From Neonectria sp. B-13 (taxonomy: Eukaryota; Ascomycota; Sordariomycetes; Hypocreales; Nectriaceae): a stretch of DNA of 64,000 nucleotides. The notes under the pieces are model-generated. The model ran no database searches, was not told where the DNA came from, and was given only the letters and a program-made list of their open reading frames with translations. Where the stretch lies: NCBI GenBank assembly GCA_002682825.1, contig NOKP01000023.1:620001-684000 (forward strand). Direction: 5' to 3'. This document shows, in pieces, positions 1-11,711 of the stretch. The translations under genes were made by a program, and so were the position numbers. How positions within the stretch are numbered: the stretch's first letter is position 1; each line of letters opens with the position of its first letter.

Positions 1-459
1 CAGGCGGGCACCGCTGTGACGGTGTCAGGCGATGAGACCGAGGTATCGACCCTATCTCTTCTCATTCACGAGCTCTCGCCTGAGGCTAGGTATTACCTCC
101 TCGCCAGCATGATCAACCAGTTGCGGTTCCCCAACGCCCACACGGATTTCTTTAGCCAGGTCCTCCTATACATCTTTGGCAAAGACCTAAACGACCCAGA
201 GGAGTCGGAGATTCGCCAAGAAATTACGCGAATTCTGCTTGAGCGCCTCATCGGATTCTGGCCGCAACCATGGGGCCTGATGTGCACCGTCCTGGAGTTG
301 GTCAAGAACGAGAAGTACATGTTCTTCGATCTCCCGTTCATCAAGTCAACACCAGAGGTAAGCTACACACATACTTCTCCATCCCCACTTGAAACGACAG
401 AAATATTAACTCGTCATCAGGCTGCCGAACGATTCGCTCAAGTGCTCCAACGGGCTTGA
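1..459 (+). CDS. NOT1: CCR4-NOT complex scaffold subunit NOT1, C-terminal end (partial)
   Basis: Only the last two exons are in the window; the gene enters from the left edge in frame at base 1. The translation matches the extreme C-terminus of NOT1/CDC39, the scaffold of the CCR4-NOT deadenylase complex that shortens mRNA poly(A) tails and represses translation. Recognisable pieces are the SxLLxELSPE start, the RFPNAHTDFFSQVLLYIF block and the ERLIGFWPQPWGLMCTVLEL helix of the NOT-box region. A 63-bp intron at 358-420 (GTAAGC...CAG, phase 0) is skipped. It is divisible by three and has no stop, so an ORF reads through it; removing it joins STPE to AAERFAQVLQRA, as expected of the family's short tail. 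The stop TGA is at 457-459. Certain as to family; the start lies outside the window. Confidence 0.9.
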   Translation, partial: QAGTAVTVSGDETEVSTLSLLIHELSPEARYYLLASMINQLRFPNAHTDFFSQVLLYIFGKDLNDPEESEIRQEITRILLERLIGFWPQPWGLMCTVLELVKNEKYMFFDLPFIKSTPEVSYTHTSPSPLETTEILTRHQAAERFAQVLQRA

Positions 460-872
460 GTAACATGACGACCGCGACGGATGGAGGCGCAGTGAAATAC
501 GGAGGCATAAGGAGGATATATATTTGAACCACGTTATGGCGATGATTTCTGGAATCAGTGCAGTACATCGTCGAGAGATCCGGGGGGCGTTTGGTACAAG
601 GCTCTCTCGGAAACAATAGAGATGTGGTGTCAGCGGGCGCCGAATGCCTCGTCTGGGGGGACTCGGCATCGGGGCCTAAGGGCACTCGGTAATACTGTAT
701 TAATGTACGATAAAGTAGTTTTACGAAGGTGTGAAGAAAATACTGGGCGCATTGGTTTGTCACAAAAAGGCATACGAGGTCACAATTTAGAGCATGGGCT
801 GAGGGTGACTCTGCTCCTGGCGAGGGAGACTGGAAGTGGTTAGCCAGATAAACTGTTCGCCTCCTCTCCAAA
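460..872. other. Convergent 3' intergenic space, NOT1 / PhzF
   Basis: About 410 bp between two converging stop codons. It must hold both 3' UTRs and polyadenylation regions. I see no further gene or RNA in it. Confidence 0.6.
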
Positions 873-1787
873 TCAAACAGTGACATATCCTCGCATGACT
901 TGCGTGGCAGTCCCTGATAGCTTGACTGTGTCAATCTTAGAGTCACGAAGGGCGACTTCGACTGTGATGTTGCTCTCCCTGCCCATTTCGACGCCTTGGT
1001 CGATCTCGAACCGGAATGTCTGGTTCTGAAGGTCGGGCTGTCTGAGAGTAAGGTAGCTAGAGAGGGCACATGCAGCACTGCCCGTGGCGGGATCCTCAAT
1101 CACGGCCTCCATCATACGGGAGCGGATGGAGAAGACTGTCTTGCCCTCCTCATGTCGCTGTCCAGTGTGAACGAAGAAATACTTGGACAGGAAGCCTTGT
1201 TGCCAGCCGTCGTCGAGAAGCTGCTCGCTGTAGAAGGGGGTGATGCTCGTGGTGACCTTTGCGAGGTGGTCTAAGTCAGGAAGATCGACAAGAGCAAACG
1301 TCATGCCTTTGACGATACTGAAGAGTGGGGCATCGAGTTCAAGACGCTGGATGGCCGGATCGGCGTTCAGCTGGCCGGGGGAAGGGTCGGGCAGGTCGGC
1401 GATGGATCTGCGGTGCTGGCGGACATTGTGCGGGATAGCAGCCTGGATGTGACCGGGAGCCGTCTCGACGAGGGGAATAGGGCCGGCCTTTGTGATGAGG
1501 GTATCGACGCCGTAGGGCCGTAGGTAGACGGCGGTACCGATGGTAGGGTGTCCGGCAAAGGGGAGCTCGGCATCGGTGATAAAGATGTCGATGACACGCT
1601 GCTTGTCGGCTTCGGGGTCGGCGACGTCATGGACAAAGACGGTCTCGGAAAGGTTGAACTCGCGGGCGATTGCCTGTTTCTGGGCTTGGGACGGAGTAGC
1701 GCCGGCGGGGATCGTGATGACGGCGAGAGGGTTGCCGCGATAGCGAGTGGTGGTGAAGACGTCGAGGGTAACGAAGGGGAGCTCCAT
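873..1787 (-). CDS. PhzF-family isomerase/epimerase-like protein
   Basis: A 304-residue, intronless protein of normal PhzF length. PhzF proteins have two pseudo-symmetric diaminopimelate-epimerase-like halves and catalyse isomerisations of small acids; in phenazine producers the substrate is trans-2,3-dihydro-3-hydroxyanthranilate, but most fungal members have unknown substrates. Visible hallmarks are the N-terminal [16 protein letters not shown] stretch, [11 protein letters not shown] with the conserved catalytic glutamate of [16 protein letters not shown] for the first half, and [15 protein letters not shown] in the second half. The start at 1785-1787 is the first ATG of the family's conserved N-terminus. 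It is convergent with NOT1. No other phenazine genes are nearby, so a housekeeping or detoxifying role is more likely than phenazine synthesis; that is inference. Confidence 0.88.
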   Translation of the reverse strand: MELPFVTLDVFTTTRYRGNPLAVITIPAGATPSQAQKQAIAREFNLSETVFVHDVADPEADKQRVIDIFITDAELPFAGHPTIGTAVYLRPYGVDTLITKAGPIPLVETAPGHIQAAIPHNVRQHRRSIADLPDPSPGQLNADPAIQRLELDAPLFSIVKGMTFALVDLPDLDHLAKVTTSITPFYSEQLLDDGWQQGFLSKYFFVHTGQRHEEGKTVFSIRSRMMEAVIEDPATGSAACALSSYLTLRQPDLQNQTFRFEIDQGVEMGRESNITVEVALRDSKIDTVKLSGTATQVMRGYVTV

Positions 1788-4700
1788 AGCTCTGTGGCTC
1801 TCTCTCGGGATCGGAAAGTCTATAGCTGTCGTGGGCGATGTGCAACGATGTAGCTTAGATAGGTACGAGATGAATGGTTGGCAGAGGGGAAAATTGAAAT
1901 GCCATGATGAAATCGAGTGGTGTGTGTGTGTGTGCGCGTGTCATTGAGGGGACGGAGGGGTCAATTGTGGTGGTGGTGTGGGGTCAAAACGAGTAGGGGA
2001 ACCTGAGTCAGGAAAACAAAGTTGGGGCTACGGACTGAGGTATAGGGTAGTCGACGGACGCGGATTGGCCAATGGAGTGATAGGGAATTGAAGCCTTTCG
2101 AGTTTCGGCCTAAGGCAAGGCGAGGCAAAGGCAAGGCAGAGAGACCAGGGAACCTATTGGGCGACATGAACCACTCTCAGACACAGCTGCAAGGTAAAGG
2201 AGCGTTGATCGAGCTGTCTCAAGATACGGAGAATGAACTACGTAGCTTGCGTTCCTCGGACATTGGCAGTGGGGCAAGGTGCAGATGAGGGAGATCTCGC
2301 AATGATCAAGAGGATCGGAAGTTGAGAACTCATGATTGCGCCAAACGCCTGGCCTAGAGAATGAGCCAGGTAATGCAGCGCATACACACAGTAAGCAACC
2401 GAGGCGGTCGGTTATGCCTCAAGTAGTGTGTAAATCAAGATGGATGGAGGGACATCATGCGATGTTGGCCCGGTTTCGGGGCGAGGCGTGCCAGCGGTTT
2501 CGTGGGTGTGGGTGGAGAAGCAACTTGGACTGCAGCACGAAAGCAAGGGGGAGGGGAAGCTAGAGCTGCATAGAAGCCCACCTCGTGGGACTTCAGCTGG
2601 GAGGAAGTTCCAATTTTTTTACGATTTCGGAGCCGCGCCTGTAGGGTACCTTTACCTTACCTGACTTGGGTGTTGGCTTGTTGGAAATTGTCGGATGATG
2701 GAAGACGTCGGAGAAAAGGGAGAGAGAGAGGCCCGGGAATGGATCATGGGTGCCGAAGATGACGCCGCTGCCGGGTGGAGGGTAGCATTCGCAGTCAGAT
2801 AGCGTTGTGGTTGCGCACGCGAGCCCCAGCGCCGACAAGGCCTCGTCGAATCGACGTACAGGCCATGTAAGTTGCGTGTAAGAGGAGTGGTTGTCGCCGA
2901 CTCGGGAGGGGGGAGAGAAACAAGGTTGGGTGGTGTGAAATGTCAATGTCTCACTTTATTAGTGCGAAGCCTCATCACGGACGAGGGGACAGGTAACCGG
3001 TTTTCACTTGTTTTGTTGGCAATGTAACATCTCGTTCGAGAGAAAGCGCAGAATAACAAACCGAAAGTGCTTCCAAAACAACGACAATAATAACAACGGC
3101 GGGTAAGAAAGAGACCGGAGGTCAAGGACAAGGACCGGGGACAGGAGCGTACATGAAAAGTGGGGACTTGCCCAAATAGGGAAGCAAGCGCTCCGTGCTC
3201 TGGACCGCTGGCATCGGACGAGGAGGGAGGGGCCTGGACCAATGTAAGTGCCATAGGTGTAAAGTGTGTAAGTAAGCACAGGTGGTCAACCCCTAGGAAC
3301 GCCGCCCATCCATGCCCATGTCGGTCAGGCTGGCTGGCTGTTCTCTGTCTGTCCGTCCGACTGTTTGAGTGTGTATCGGATGCGGCGGGTTACTCGATGG
3401 GAAACGGGAGGGAGGGGAGGGATTAAAACAGGAACACCCACGAGGAAACAAGCGGTGGCGATTGGTAGAGTGTTGGATGAGGTTGAGACACGAGCACTCA
3501 ATCTCACGCATTCCCTCACACGCTCTCACACACTCTCACACACTCTCACACACTCTCACACACTCTCACACACTCTCTCAATCCCACCCTCTTACACATT
3601 TCAGTCACCCATTCTCACACACAACCTGAGGCGCAGACGCGGCAACCGATGATAATACTTTGAGACACGGAGACAGAGATCGATTGCCATGGGCGACGGG
3701 GGTCTGACCTGATGGGGTGGAACGGGGTCTTCCAGGGTCTAACGGGGTCTTGATGGAGAAAATGATGGGGATGAAGAGATGATTTGGTCCACTCGTCATC
3801 TACTGACATAGTACGAAACGGGGATACGTACCACCTAACCAAGGGCATGTGCGTGACAAGGAGTTAACCATTCTGGCGGGCCATTGAAAGTCAACGAGTG
3901 TCATTGACGTCGTAGGTAGGTTTAGCAGTTCATAGATCGTTCTTTACTGAACTTTCGCTCTTCTTAGATGCGAATCGACGACGTCGTACTTCCATTGCAC
4001 ACCGCACCGCATTTACTGCGCCCCCGACCTACACATCCATGTGCCATGGCACTCCTGCCATGCACACATACGTCGTAGTCTCTGTCCGTGTTAGTGCCGA
4101 CTCAAAAACCACACTGGCCCGGGCCCCTCTCACCAAAAGATTTCAGGGTCCCTCGGCGGACGAAGCACTAACAGACAAGACCCGGAGTGGCCCGGCGGCC
4201 GGAAGGGCCAGAGGGCGGGTGAGGCGGCAGGGTGGCCGACCAAGGATTGACCTAGGTAAGCCTGGGAGCTCTAGCACGAGGCGGCGGCGACTACGAGAGA
4301 GAGAGAGAGAGAGAAAAGCCGTACGTAACTTATTAGCCTGAGTGCTGCTAGCAAGGCTTGACATGACATGAGAGAAATGCGCATTCGGAGAGCAAGGCCG
4401 AGAGGAAGAAAGAAAAAGGCCGCGGCCACCGTTCTCGTTTCTGAAAAAAAGGACCAATCGGCGGAGGGATGATTGGATTGATGCCCCTGCTGAGTCGTTC
4501 CAAGACGACGAAATTCACGCGCGCCATAGTAGCATCCAGTACTCGTACCCAGTATTCGTTCCCCCCAGCCAGCATCGGCGCGTATGCACATACGAATACT
4601 GTAGTCCGTGAGAAAGACGGTATGAGTGCAGAATGCAGAAGGTAGAATGCAGAATGCAGTCGGCACGGAGCGAGTGCTGAGTACGAAGTAGTCGATGTAC

Positions 4701-6036
4701 AGCATGCGTGCGCAGTCCAGTCTCGGTTGCGCCCATTGCATTCATTGCCTGCCACTGCCCACCGCCATTCTGCGTGCCATCCGTCCCCCATGCCTTTCCC
4801 CTCCCTTTGGCGACGGGCCTGGCCTCACACACTCTCTCCCTTGTTGTCTGTATCGGTGTTGGTTGGTTGCTGGCACCCAGCTTTCCCGATTCCCATCACT
4901 GAGATCAGCGCACCGACCGCAGCAAATAGCCTCCTCCCTCGTTTTCCGCCGGGGCTGCATCAACGTCAGAGCGGGCTGGGTTCGAACGCTCCAGGATGAG
5001 ATGGGTCTCGCACCGCATTGGGCTGCCTGAGGCCGTTGGGCGGGCGTGCTCTTTGCCTGCATTCAAGATATGGGCCCCTCTTTTAATCATTTTCTGCCGC
5101 TCATCACTCGCCTGCTTGCCCATCAGTTCTGGTTCATCTTGCCTCCGGCGTTGCCTCGTTCTTTTTTTTTTTCTCCCTTCTCCTGCGGCTGGGTCCCCTC
5201 TTTTTTTTCTTGCCCACCAAACCCAGCTAGGCACACGCAAGTGCCAGGGATCCATGGGTTTTCTTAGATGCTCTGGCGCGCCCCACTGACGTTTAGCGCG
5301 CCCCACTCTCGGCAGCCATGCACGCCAGTCTCGGCCAATGGGGGCTAGGGGAAACGAAAAAAAAAGTTCGAGCTCTCGTGCTCCTGCCTGGGGCTGTCCT
5401 GGGTTGCCAGGGTGTGTGTGTGGTGCTTCTCCTTCCTCCTACGTACCTACAGTACGAGTGCCGCCTACCAGCACCAGCACCAACGTTGAGCAGCAGAGAC
5501 GGACGACTCGGACCCTCCCACTTCCCAGCCCGCCAACCAGCCCGCTAGAAATTCATTCTCTCATCCATTGCCTCAGCTCTCCGTCGTGCCTTCCGTCGTC
5601 CGCCGTCCGCCTTCCCCAGTGCCCACTTCCCACTCTCCTCCCCCGTTATCCCCGTTGTGTTCGTCGTCCTGGTCCTCGCCGCCTTCCCTCCCTTCGCATT
5701 GCCTTGCTCCTGCCGTTGCCAACCCGTAGACCGCCCTCTCTTCCCTCCTTCCAACCCCCCCGACTGCGCCCGATCAACAACAACAATCTCCCTTCACTCC
5801 TTCTCCGACAACATCACCGGAAGGCATTCTACTCTCTCGCCGTCTCTACCCTCACGCGTACACACATTCACGACACCCTCTCCTGCCAAAGATACACCGT
5901 CCCGCCCTGTATTCGTATCCCTCGACGAGTCCCAGCGACCGATCCATGGACATCGACCTCTCCGCCACCGCCTACTCATAGATCTATCTCCAACCTCATC
6001 AACAACTCCTACTCCCTGCTGTCCCTCACCATCATC
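1788..6036. other. Long intergenic region: PhzF promoter and pyrimidine-rich leader of the Gds1-like gene
   Basis: About 4.2 kb with no convincing gene. It contains a (GT)n tract at about 1921-1941 just upstream of the PhzF start, a minisatellite at about 3521-3580, repeated GAATGCAG words at about 4625-4660, and a strongly C/T-rich segment from about 5000 to 6036 that looks like the leader/promoter of the next gene. Short ORFs here overlap in several frames and resemble nothing. Confidence 0.5.
3511..3590. repeat. 10-bp minisatellite CACTCTCACA
   Basis: Roughly six tandem copies of the decamer CACTCTCACA with slightly degenerate copies at each side. Because the unit is not a multiple of three it gives the same low-complexity His/Ser/Leu/Thr string in three frames, which explains the spurious overlapping ORFs there. 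Confidence 0.85.
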
Positions 6037-7305
6037 ATGCCTTACAATACGCGCCGAAAATCGCTCTCCTTGCCCAGTCTGGGCATCCACGTCCCCATGA
6101 CACATGCGGCTCGTGATGCCGCTCGTGCTGCCGCTGCTGCCTCCAAGGGTTCATCACGCACATCCCCCTCCGCTTCAGCCTCATTGTCGCCACCCACGTC
6201 TCGCCCCGAGTCCGCCGATGCCCCTCCTAGCAAACGACGAAAGCGAGCACATACCGACGACTCCCTCGTCGAGCAGACGCCGCCCCCGTCACCCCCCGCA
6301 GACTCGTCCATGACTGATGCCGACTATTCCCCTAAAATTGACCTCGACGGCATAAACGACGACATTGTCGAGGCTGTCGTTGTCCAACTGCAGTCAACCG
6401 CCAACCGCCCTCACCTCGTCAAGGAGTTGGCCACTGTCCTTGCCCAGCGCCTGACCTCTGTTCAACAGTAAGTTTGCGCCCCTCTACCCCCCCTCCCCCA
6501 ACCCGTTGGCCTTGCGTGCGCTGACATCACCCTTTCCAGCTCGGCAAACCCCTGTGCCATCATCTCCTCCCGCTTGGCCTCATATCTAAAGCGTGCTTGC
6601 TGGAGCGCTTTGGCCCCCTGCCCCCTTGCCAAGGAGCTTGAGGCTGTCCACCCTCGGCGAACCTACTACTTCCTCACCACTTGTTCTCGTCAGCCCCTCC
6701 TGGACTCGAGCTCTATTCTACCCAGTCGCCAGTCCATCGTTACCCCATCTGTATCACTCACCGACGACTCCGGCTCCGACGATGCCGATGCTCGCCGTCG
6801 CGAGCTCAGCCCGTCGCCTGAAGTCGACCTTTCGCCTCATCAATTCGAGGACGTGGACGATGACTTCGCCATGCCTGCTACCCCCATTGGCTCTTTCCAC
6901 TCCCATCAACGCCACATACCTTCCCGTCGGGTCAGCCGGCACAATTCGCCTCCTTTAGAGAAAGACGAGCGCGAGTTCACTCAGACTGCCGACGTCTTGC
7001 AAAAGCGCAAGCTTAACGAGGAGACTCCAGTCTCCGAGTCTGCCGACCGCAATTCCAGTTTCGAGTATGGCTACCGCGACGATATCTGGTTCGGTGACCA
7101 CCGCATGGTCGGCCCGACTGCTTTCATCACCAGCCCGTCCATCAAAACTAGTGGCATTTCCAGTGGACTCTCCAACGTCATGTCAAGCGCACGAAAAGAG
7201 GACGAGGCAGAAAGCTGGCTGAAGTTGAGCAAGCTCCTGGAATGGGACAAGGGTGCCGAGAGCATTGAGATTGACGAACTCGACGGCCTGCTAGACGCAT
7301 GCTAA
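6037..7305 (+). CDS. Gds1-type winged-helix domain protein
   Basis: Two exons, 6037-6467 and 6540-7305, joined over a 72-bp intron (GTAAGT...CAG, phase 2), give 398 residues. The N-terminus is a basic, Ala/Ser-rich tail starting MPYNTRRKS. The conserved block begins at about residue 105 (KIDLDGINDDIVEAVVVQLQ) and runs across the splice junction through ANPCAIISSRLASYLKR and CPLAKELEAVHPRRTYYFLTT; this is the winged-helix domain of yeast Gds1-like proteins. The rest is acidic and Ser/Pro-rich, presumably disordered. Yeast GDS1 is a multicopy suppressor linked to nuclear control of mitochondrial function; here a nuclear DNA-binding or regulatory role is inferred. The start was chosen because the family begins MPYNTRRKS; the open frame upstream is only pyrimidine-rich leader. 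Confidence 0.82.
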
Positions 7306-7728
7306 GCGACCTCTTTGGGTAGGCGCAATGAGTTAACAAGAGGAGATGACCGAGACGAAGAATTGCCATGTCTGAGACGGCGAACACATGATATATTAAT
7401 TTGCACCATTTGCATGGCGTGGTTTTGTAGAACTACTTGTACATTTAGACATTTTTGGGTATGGTGTTTGGTCGGTTATGTGGTCGGGGTCGGTTTACGA
7501 GGCAAAACGGAACAGGGGAGTTCCGATGATTCTTGGTTTTACTTGGCGCAAAAAATACGCGCTCCTTCAGATTTCAAAAATGGACATGCCACCACTCAGA
7601 TTGAGATACTCTATACTCTACGTTGCTTTCCAAAATCGTACATAGTTCTAATGATACACGCCCTCCTCAAAGTTTGATCTTAGTCATTCATTGCGCCGTT
7701 CGTTCCGGTCTTGTCTTGTCTTGTCTTG
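7306..7728. other. Convergent 3' intergenic space with TTGTC repeats
   Basis: About 420 bp between the stops of the Gds1-like gene and OMS1. It contains 3' UTRs and, at about 7709-7729, three to four tandem TTGTC units next to the OMS1 stop. No gene seen. Confidence 0.55.
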
Positions 7729-8958
7729 TTAGTCGGACGTCGAGTCAGCCTTGTCAGAGACTCGGAGCTCAACCCAGACCAGGGTTCCCATCTGGAGTAC
7801 GCTGGGCCGCTCCACCTTGACGACTTCCAAGCCTGGTGTCTTGCGAGCTGCTTCCTCGACTACCTCCTGAATATCCCGGTTCCACCAACAACCGTACTTT
7901 TCGAAGTGTTTATCGGCGTTTTTATCGAGGAGGCCATTGACGATACCGTACCAGCCCTTGCCGTGTTCGAGGAGTATGATGCGGCCGGAACCAGGCTTGA
8001 TGGCACCGGCCAGGTTGGTAAGGACAGCGACCGGATCGGCGACGGAGCAGAGGCCAAAGGTTTGGATGACGGTATCGTACTTGGCCGATGAAGAAGGATT
8101 TGAAGCGGCAGATGGAGGTGGGAGCGGACGGTGGGCGTCGGAGTGTATGAGCCGGAGCTGTTCGTCGAGGAAGGAAAGCTGACCGCCGGTATGGTCGGCC
8201 ATGGTAGATGCTCGGACGATGGGGGCTGAGGAGGCCATGGGAGGAACCGTCTTGACGAGGCGTTTGCGCGCGACGTCGAGCATGTCGACAGATATATCCA
8301 GGCCAGTAAATGATGTAATGCCCTTTGCACATTTTGCCCTGGCAACCGCCGTTTCCTCTTGCACGCGCTCGTTCAAGGGCTCCCAATTGTAGTACTCGAG
8401 GTTCCGACCCGTTCCCATGGCCAGCTCCAGCACATGGCCGGTCGCCCGCTCGGCAATCCGCTTCCGTAGCTTGGTGATACCCATCCACCACTCAGGCATG
8501 TTCAGCTCCTTGTCGAACTGCTCGGCATTATCGCCCGTCAAGGCGGGGGGTCGACCGGTGGGGGTACTGTGCTCGCATAGCCCGCCGCAAGGGCATGCCT
8601 TGAAGGAGGCGGCGACGGTGCCGAAAATATAGAAACCGAGGGCGCCAGCTAGGAGGGCTGCGCCAGTGAGCGGGAGCCAGGTCGCGCTCCATAGATCGAG
8701 GAGGGTTTCGGCTTGTGGAGGTGGAGGGGGAGGTGGTGATGCGGAAGGTGATTTCCTGCAGCGTTATGTGAGTGAGCTGGCGTGCGATCTAGAAGCGTGA
8801 TAGAGGAAAACGGACGGCTTATACGGCCTGGTGATATTGGGCATCGCCTTGGCCGGCAGTGTCCTGACGGCGGCACGAGGGGCTCGCGAGATAGTGCTTG
8901 CGAGCCGCCATTGGGAGTGGGCGGCCTTTGCAACGAGGCCTCGACACGGTGCGATCAT
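7729..8958 (-). CDS. OMS1: Mitochondrial methyltransferase OMS1-like
   Basis: Two exons, 8825-8958 and 7729-8755, joined over a 69-bp intron (donor GTATAA, acceptor CAG, phase 2), give 386 residues. The first 45 residues are rich in Arg, Ala and Ser without acids, typical of a mitochondrial targeting peptide. A Pro-rich stretch is followed by one hydrophobic segment (TGAALLAGALGFYIFGTV, about residues 75-95), then the sequence EQFDKELNMPEWWMG and a class I SAM-dependent methyltransferase fold with motif I VLELAMGTGRNLEYY. Yeast Oms1 is an inner-membrane methyltransferase-like protein that suppresses oxa1 mutants. The first exon is my reconstruction and rests on the presequence character and on phase agreement; the donor is not a perfect consensus. 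It shares a short promoter with the next, divergent gene. Confidence 0.8.
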
Positions 8959-9345
8959 CGGAGCAGCTGGTCCGGGACTCTCGGGTGTCGTTGGAGGAAG
9001 ATTGGCTCTGCGCGCGCACGCAGCGTTCAGTTCGTCGTTGCGGCACTTGAGATGCGGTGCGGTTTTGTGTCTTTGACTGCCACATGGGAAAATGGCGATT
9101 AGGTTCTCCGATAGCGGGTCGGCTCCATCCGACAGGCCGGGGCGGGAAAAGTGGAGCGCATCCATGGGAAGCTCAAGCGTATTCCTTGGGTGCATCGAAA
9201 CTTGAGCGAGGACCAAACTTGTGACTTACAACATCGGAACCTGCGCATCGTTCGACATCTTTCGGCACCACCACTCAGTGAACCCGTGTTTTTCATACAA
9301 CACGGGCTGGGTAGTGTAGCTCCTCTAGTCAAACTCGTCGCAGCC
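8959..9345. promoter_or_regulatory. Divergent promoter, OMS1 / IMPACT-domain gene
   Basis: 387 bp separate the two start codons, so both 5' UTRs and promoters must be packed here. No clear TATA box is evident. Confidence 0.55.
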
Positions 9346-10890
9346 ATGGCTACACAGAATGATCTGCAAGAGCTGCTGCGGCTCTTCACGGCCCGCAAGA
9401 TGTCCATGATGGCCGCCATGGGGCAGGTCAAGGCCCTCCAGGCCAAGAATCTCCGGAGGTCTGCTCTCAATCACCCTGCTTGCGCCGCCCTAGGCTGACA
9501 CGCGTCTGAGCCCTGCAGCATTGCGCAGATTGCCGAAGCACCCCTGGCCACCGTCGAGGAAGCCCTCGGCGGCGATGCCAAAGCAGCAAAGAGCCTGCAT
9601 ACCGCATGCAAGAGCCACAAGAAGAACCCCAACAAGCGGGCGGCTCCTGGTAATAGCAGCTCTCCCAGGGATAGCGTCAAGAAGCCCCGGTTGGAGGCGC
9701 ATCGGCGCGATCTTGATTATAGCTCCATGTCGGGCGATGACCTTGAGGCAGCACTTGAGCTACCGTTGGTAGAGGACGAGGAGATGATTCGAAAAACGGC
9801 AGTGGAAACGAACCGGGCGCCGCTTGTCCTGGCGTTTGTCGTGGAGTTGTTGCGCTTCACGATGCCGGAGCAACCGCCAAGTAGTCGTCTCAGTCTCGCG
9901 CAGGCGGTGGTGAGCGCCAACTCACGGTCCAAGGCAGTAAGCATAGGGATCGAGAAACCAGGAAAAGAGGAGCTGCTTCCTGAGGGCCAGCCAAGAGTCA
10001 ACGTCATGAATCGCCAGATCCCGGTTCTCAAGCGTGGAGGTTACTCATGGTCTGGTTCCTCACAGCCCGCGTCCTCTTCGACCACCATCAAGACCAGCCA
10101 ATCGCCATCCAAAACATGGGCTGCGAGCCAGAAGCTGTCTTCGAAGGGTTCTGTTTTCATCGCTCATGCGACTTCCGTGTCGTCACCCGCTGGTCGTGCG
10201 AACCTCGTCAAGTCGCTGATGGCTGAGAAGCCAGAGCTGGAGACAGCGTCGCACAACGCCTGGGCCATCCGGACGAGCTTCGGTAACTCGCCTCTGAAGC
10301 AAGAGGCATCGTTCGATGACGGGGAATCTGGCTGCGGCAACTTCATGCTTCAGCAGCTACGCGAACTCGACATTAGCAACACACTCGTCGTCCTGACGCG
10401 GTGGTACGGCGGAGTGATGCTGGGACCGGACCGCTGGCGGCTCATGCGCGAATGCATCAACGACGCGCTTTCTGCCCAGCGCCGCACGTGGAGTCTCTCT
10501 GGAGAGGCCCTCTGGGCGCTCGACACGCAAGACACGCGGCCCGCGGCATCGACGATTGGAATGCCCATTCACCGACCTGAGGGAGCACGGAACTACCTCT
10601 TGCGGTCGTTTGGATCGGCGCCGGGGACAGAGGGAGGCAAGAAGACGGCGGCCGCGGCGAACGACGAGCGCCAGGAAAACCTAGGCCGATTGCTGGGTGC
10701 GCTACGGTTGCTGTTTGCGAGCTGGGTAGGAGTACTCAGCCGGGAGGAGTTGGATCGGCGGGCGTGGAGTTGGTACATCGCTGTGCGGCCGGACGTTGAG
10801 GCCGGACCGGCGGGATGGGGAGCCAAGGGGACGCTCCAGCTGGAGAGGATACTGGAGCTACGGCGGAAGGACGCTGCGGAGGAGACATGA
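9346..10890 (+). CDS. IMPACT/UPF0029-domain protein
   Basis: Exons 9346-9458 and 9519-10890 around a 60-bp intron (donor GTCTGC, branch CTGAC, acceptor CAG, phase 2) give 494 residues. The N-terminal third begins with a helical segment (LQELLRLFTARKMSMMAAMGQ), then a basic linker. The central part carries the UPF0029/IMPACT N-terminal fold: FIAHATSVSSPAGRANLV, DDGESGCGNFMLQ and the signature TLVVLTRWYGGVMLGPDRWRL. In Yih1/IMPACT this domain follows an RWD domain and the protein binds Gcn1 to restrain Gcn2 signalling; no RWD-like domain is apparent here, so that role should not be assumed. The C-terminus is helical and conserved-looking but unassigned. The start is the ATG just inside a good context, and the junction was chosen because only it joins both frames. 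Confidence 0.78.
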
Positions 10891-11629
10891 TGGGTGCGTT
10901 ACGGCCTCTGGATAGGAGCCGTGTGGTGTTGAATCCTTCTCGCTCCGTGTGCCTGTATACAAGTCGTATGATATCGGGCAGTGCCGCTATGTGGTACAAG
11001 GGGGGGTGGTGGGATACAGGGATGCATGTGGCCGGGAAGGAGCGGCTGCTACGACGAGAAATAATGGTCCTGGTAGTATTATTGGTTTTGAATAGCCGTC
11101 GGGTACGGATGTGACGTGTAGGACGTTCGGCAGTTGAGTGTTGTGTAACCTGTGCTGGGAGATTTGGGCATTCCGCATGTTAGTGTAGGGTAGCTTGGAC
11201 GCAACCAAAGGACGTGGCTTCCAGGTAATTCAAATGGACGGTGAACTGGGTTGAAGATGTTTCATCTTCTATCTTGATCGGTGTATTGGGTTCGGGAAGA
11301 TATTGGATACTCTCTACTGCAATTTGATGCAGGAGTGTGTGGCTTAATGTGACAATGAACTTCTTAGACTCGAGCAAAGTAATTTCATCAAGACCCAAAA
11401 CTGTAATGATTCAGGTCGTATTGATTAAAAATCTCATCACAAGAAAGACAAATTTATTATAAAGTCGCCTTCCTCCTCATCGAACTGATACTATGCTTCA
11501 TGTTATCTATAATGAACGGCTCAAAAGCATGTGTATCCCGTCAAGGGTGCATACTCATCGTTCAAGCTCTTTCACACCAAGGAGATAATCTGCAGTTTGC
11601 AGGTGGATTCCCATCAAATAAGCCAATTA
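10891..11629. other. Intergenic, AT-richer
   Basis: About 740 bp between the IMPACT-domain gene and tRNA-Ser. It holds the 3' UTR of the former. A 72-codon open frame on the minus strand at 11180-11398 has no recognisable features. Confidence 0.45.
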
Positions 11630-11711
11630 GACGCAGTGGCAGAGTGGTCTAATGCGTATGACTAGAAATCATATCTCCTCGGAGGCGTCTGTTCGAATCA
11701 GGCCTGCGTCG
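11630..11711 (+). tRNA. tRNA-Ser (anticodon AGA)
   Basis: An 82-nt intronless class II tRNA. The acceptor stem pairs GACGCAG (11630-11636) with CTGCGTC (11704-11710), followed by discriminator G. The anticodon stem TATGA/TCATA encloses the loop CTAGAAA with anticodon AGA. The long variable arm CTCC-TCG-GGAG is diagnostic of serine. The T arm is GTCTG-TTCGAAT-CAGGC. A run of five T residues follows about 10 nt downstream and should terminate Pol III. It reads UCU serine codons (and UCC through inosine). Confidence 0.95.
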
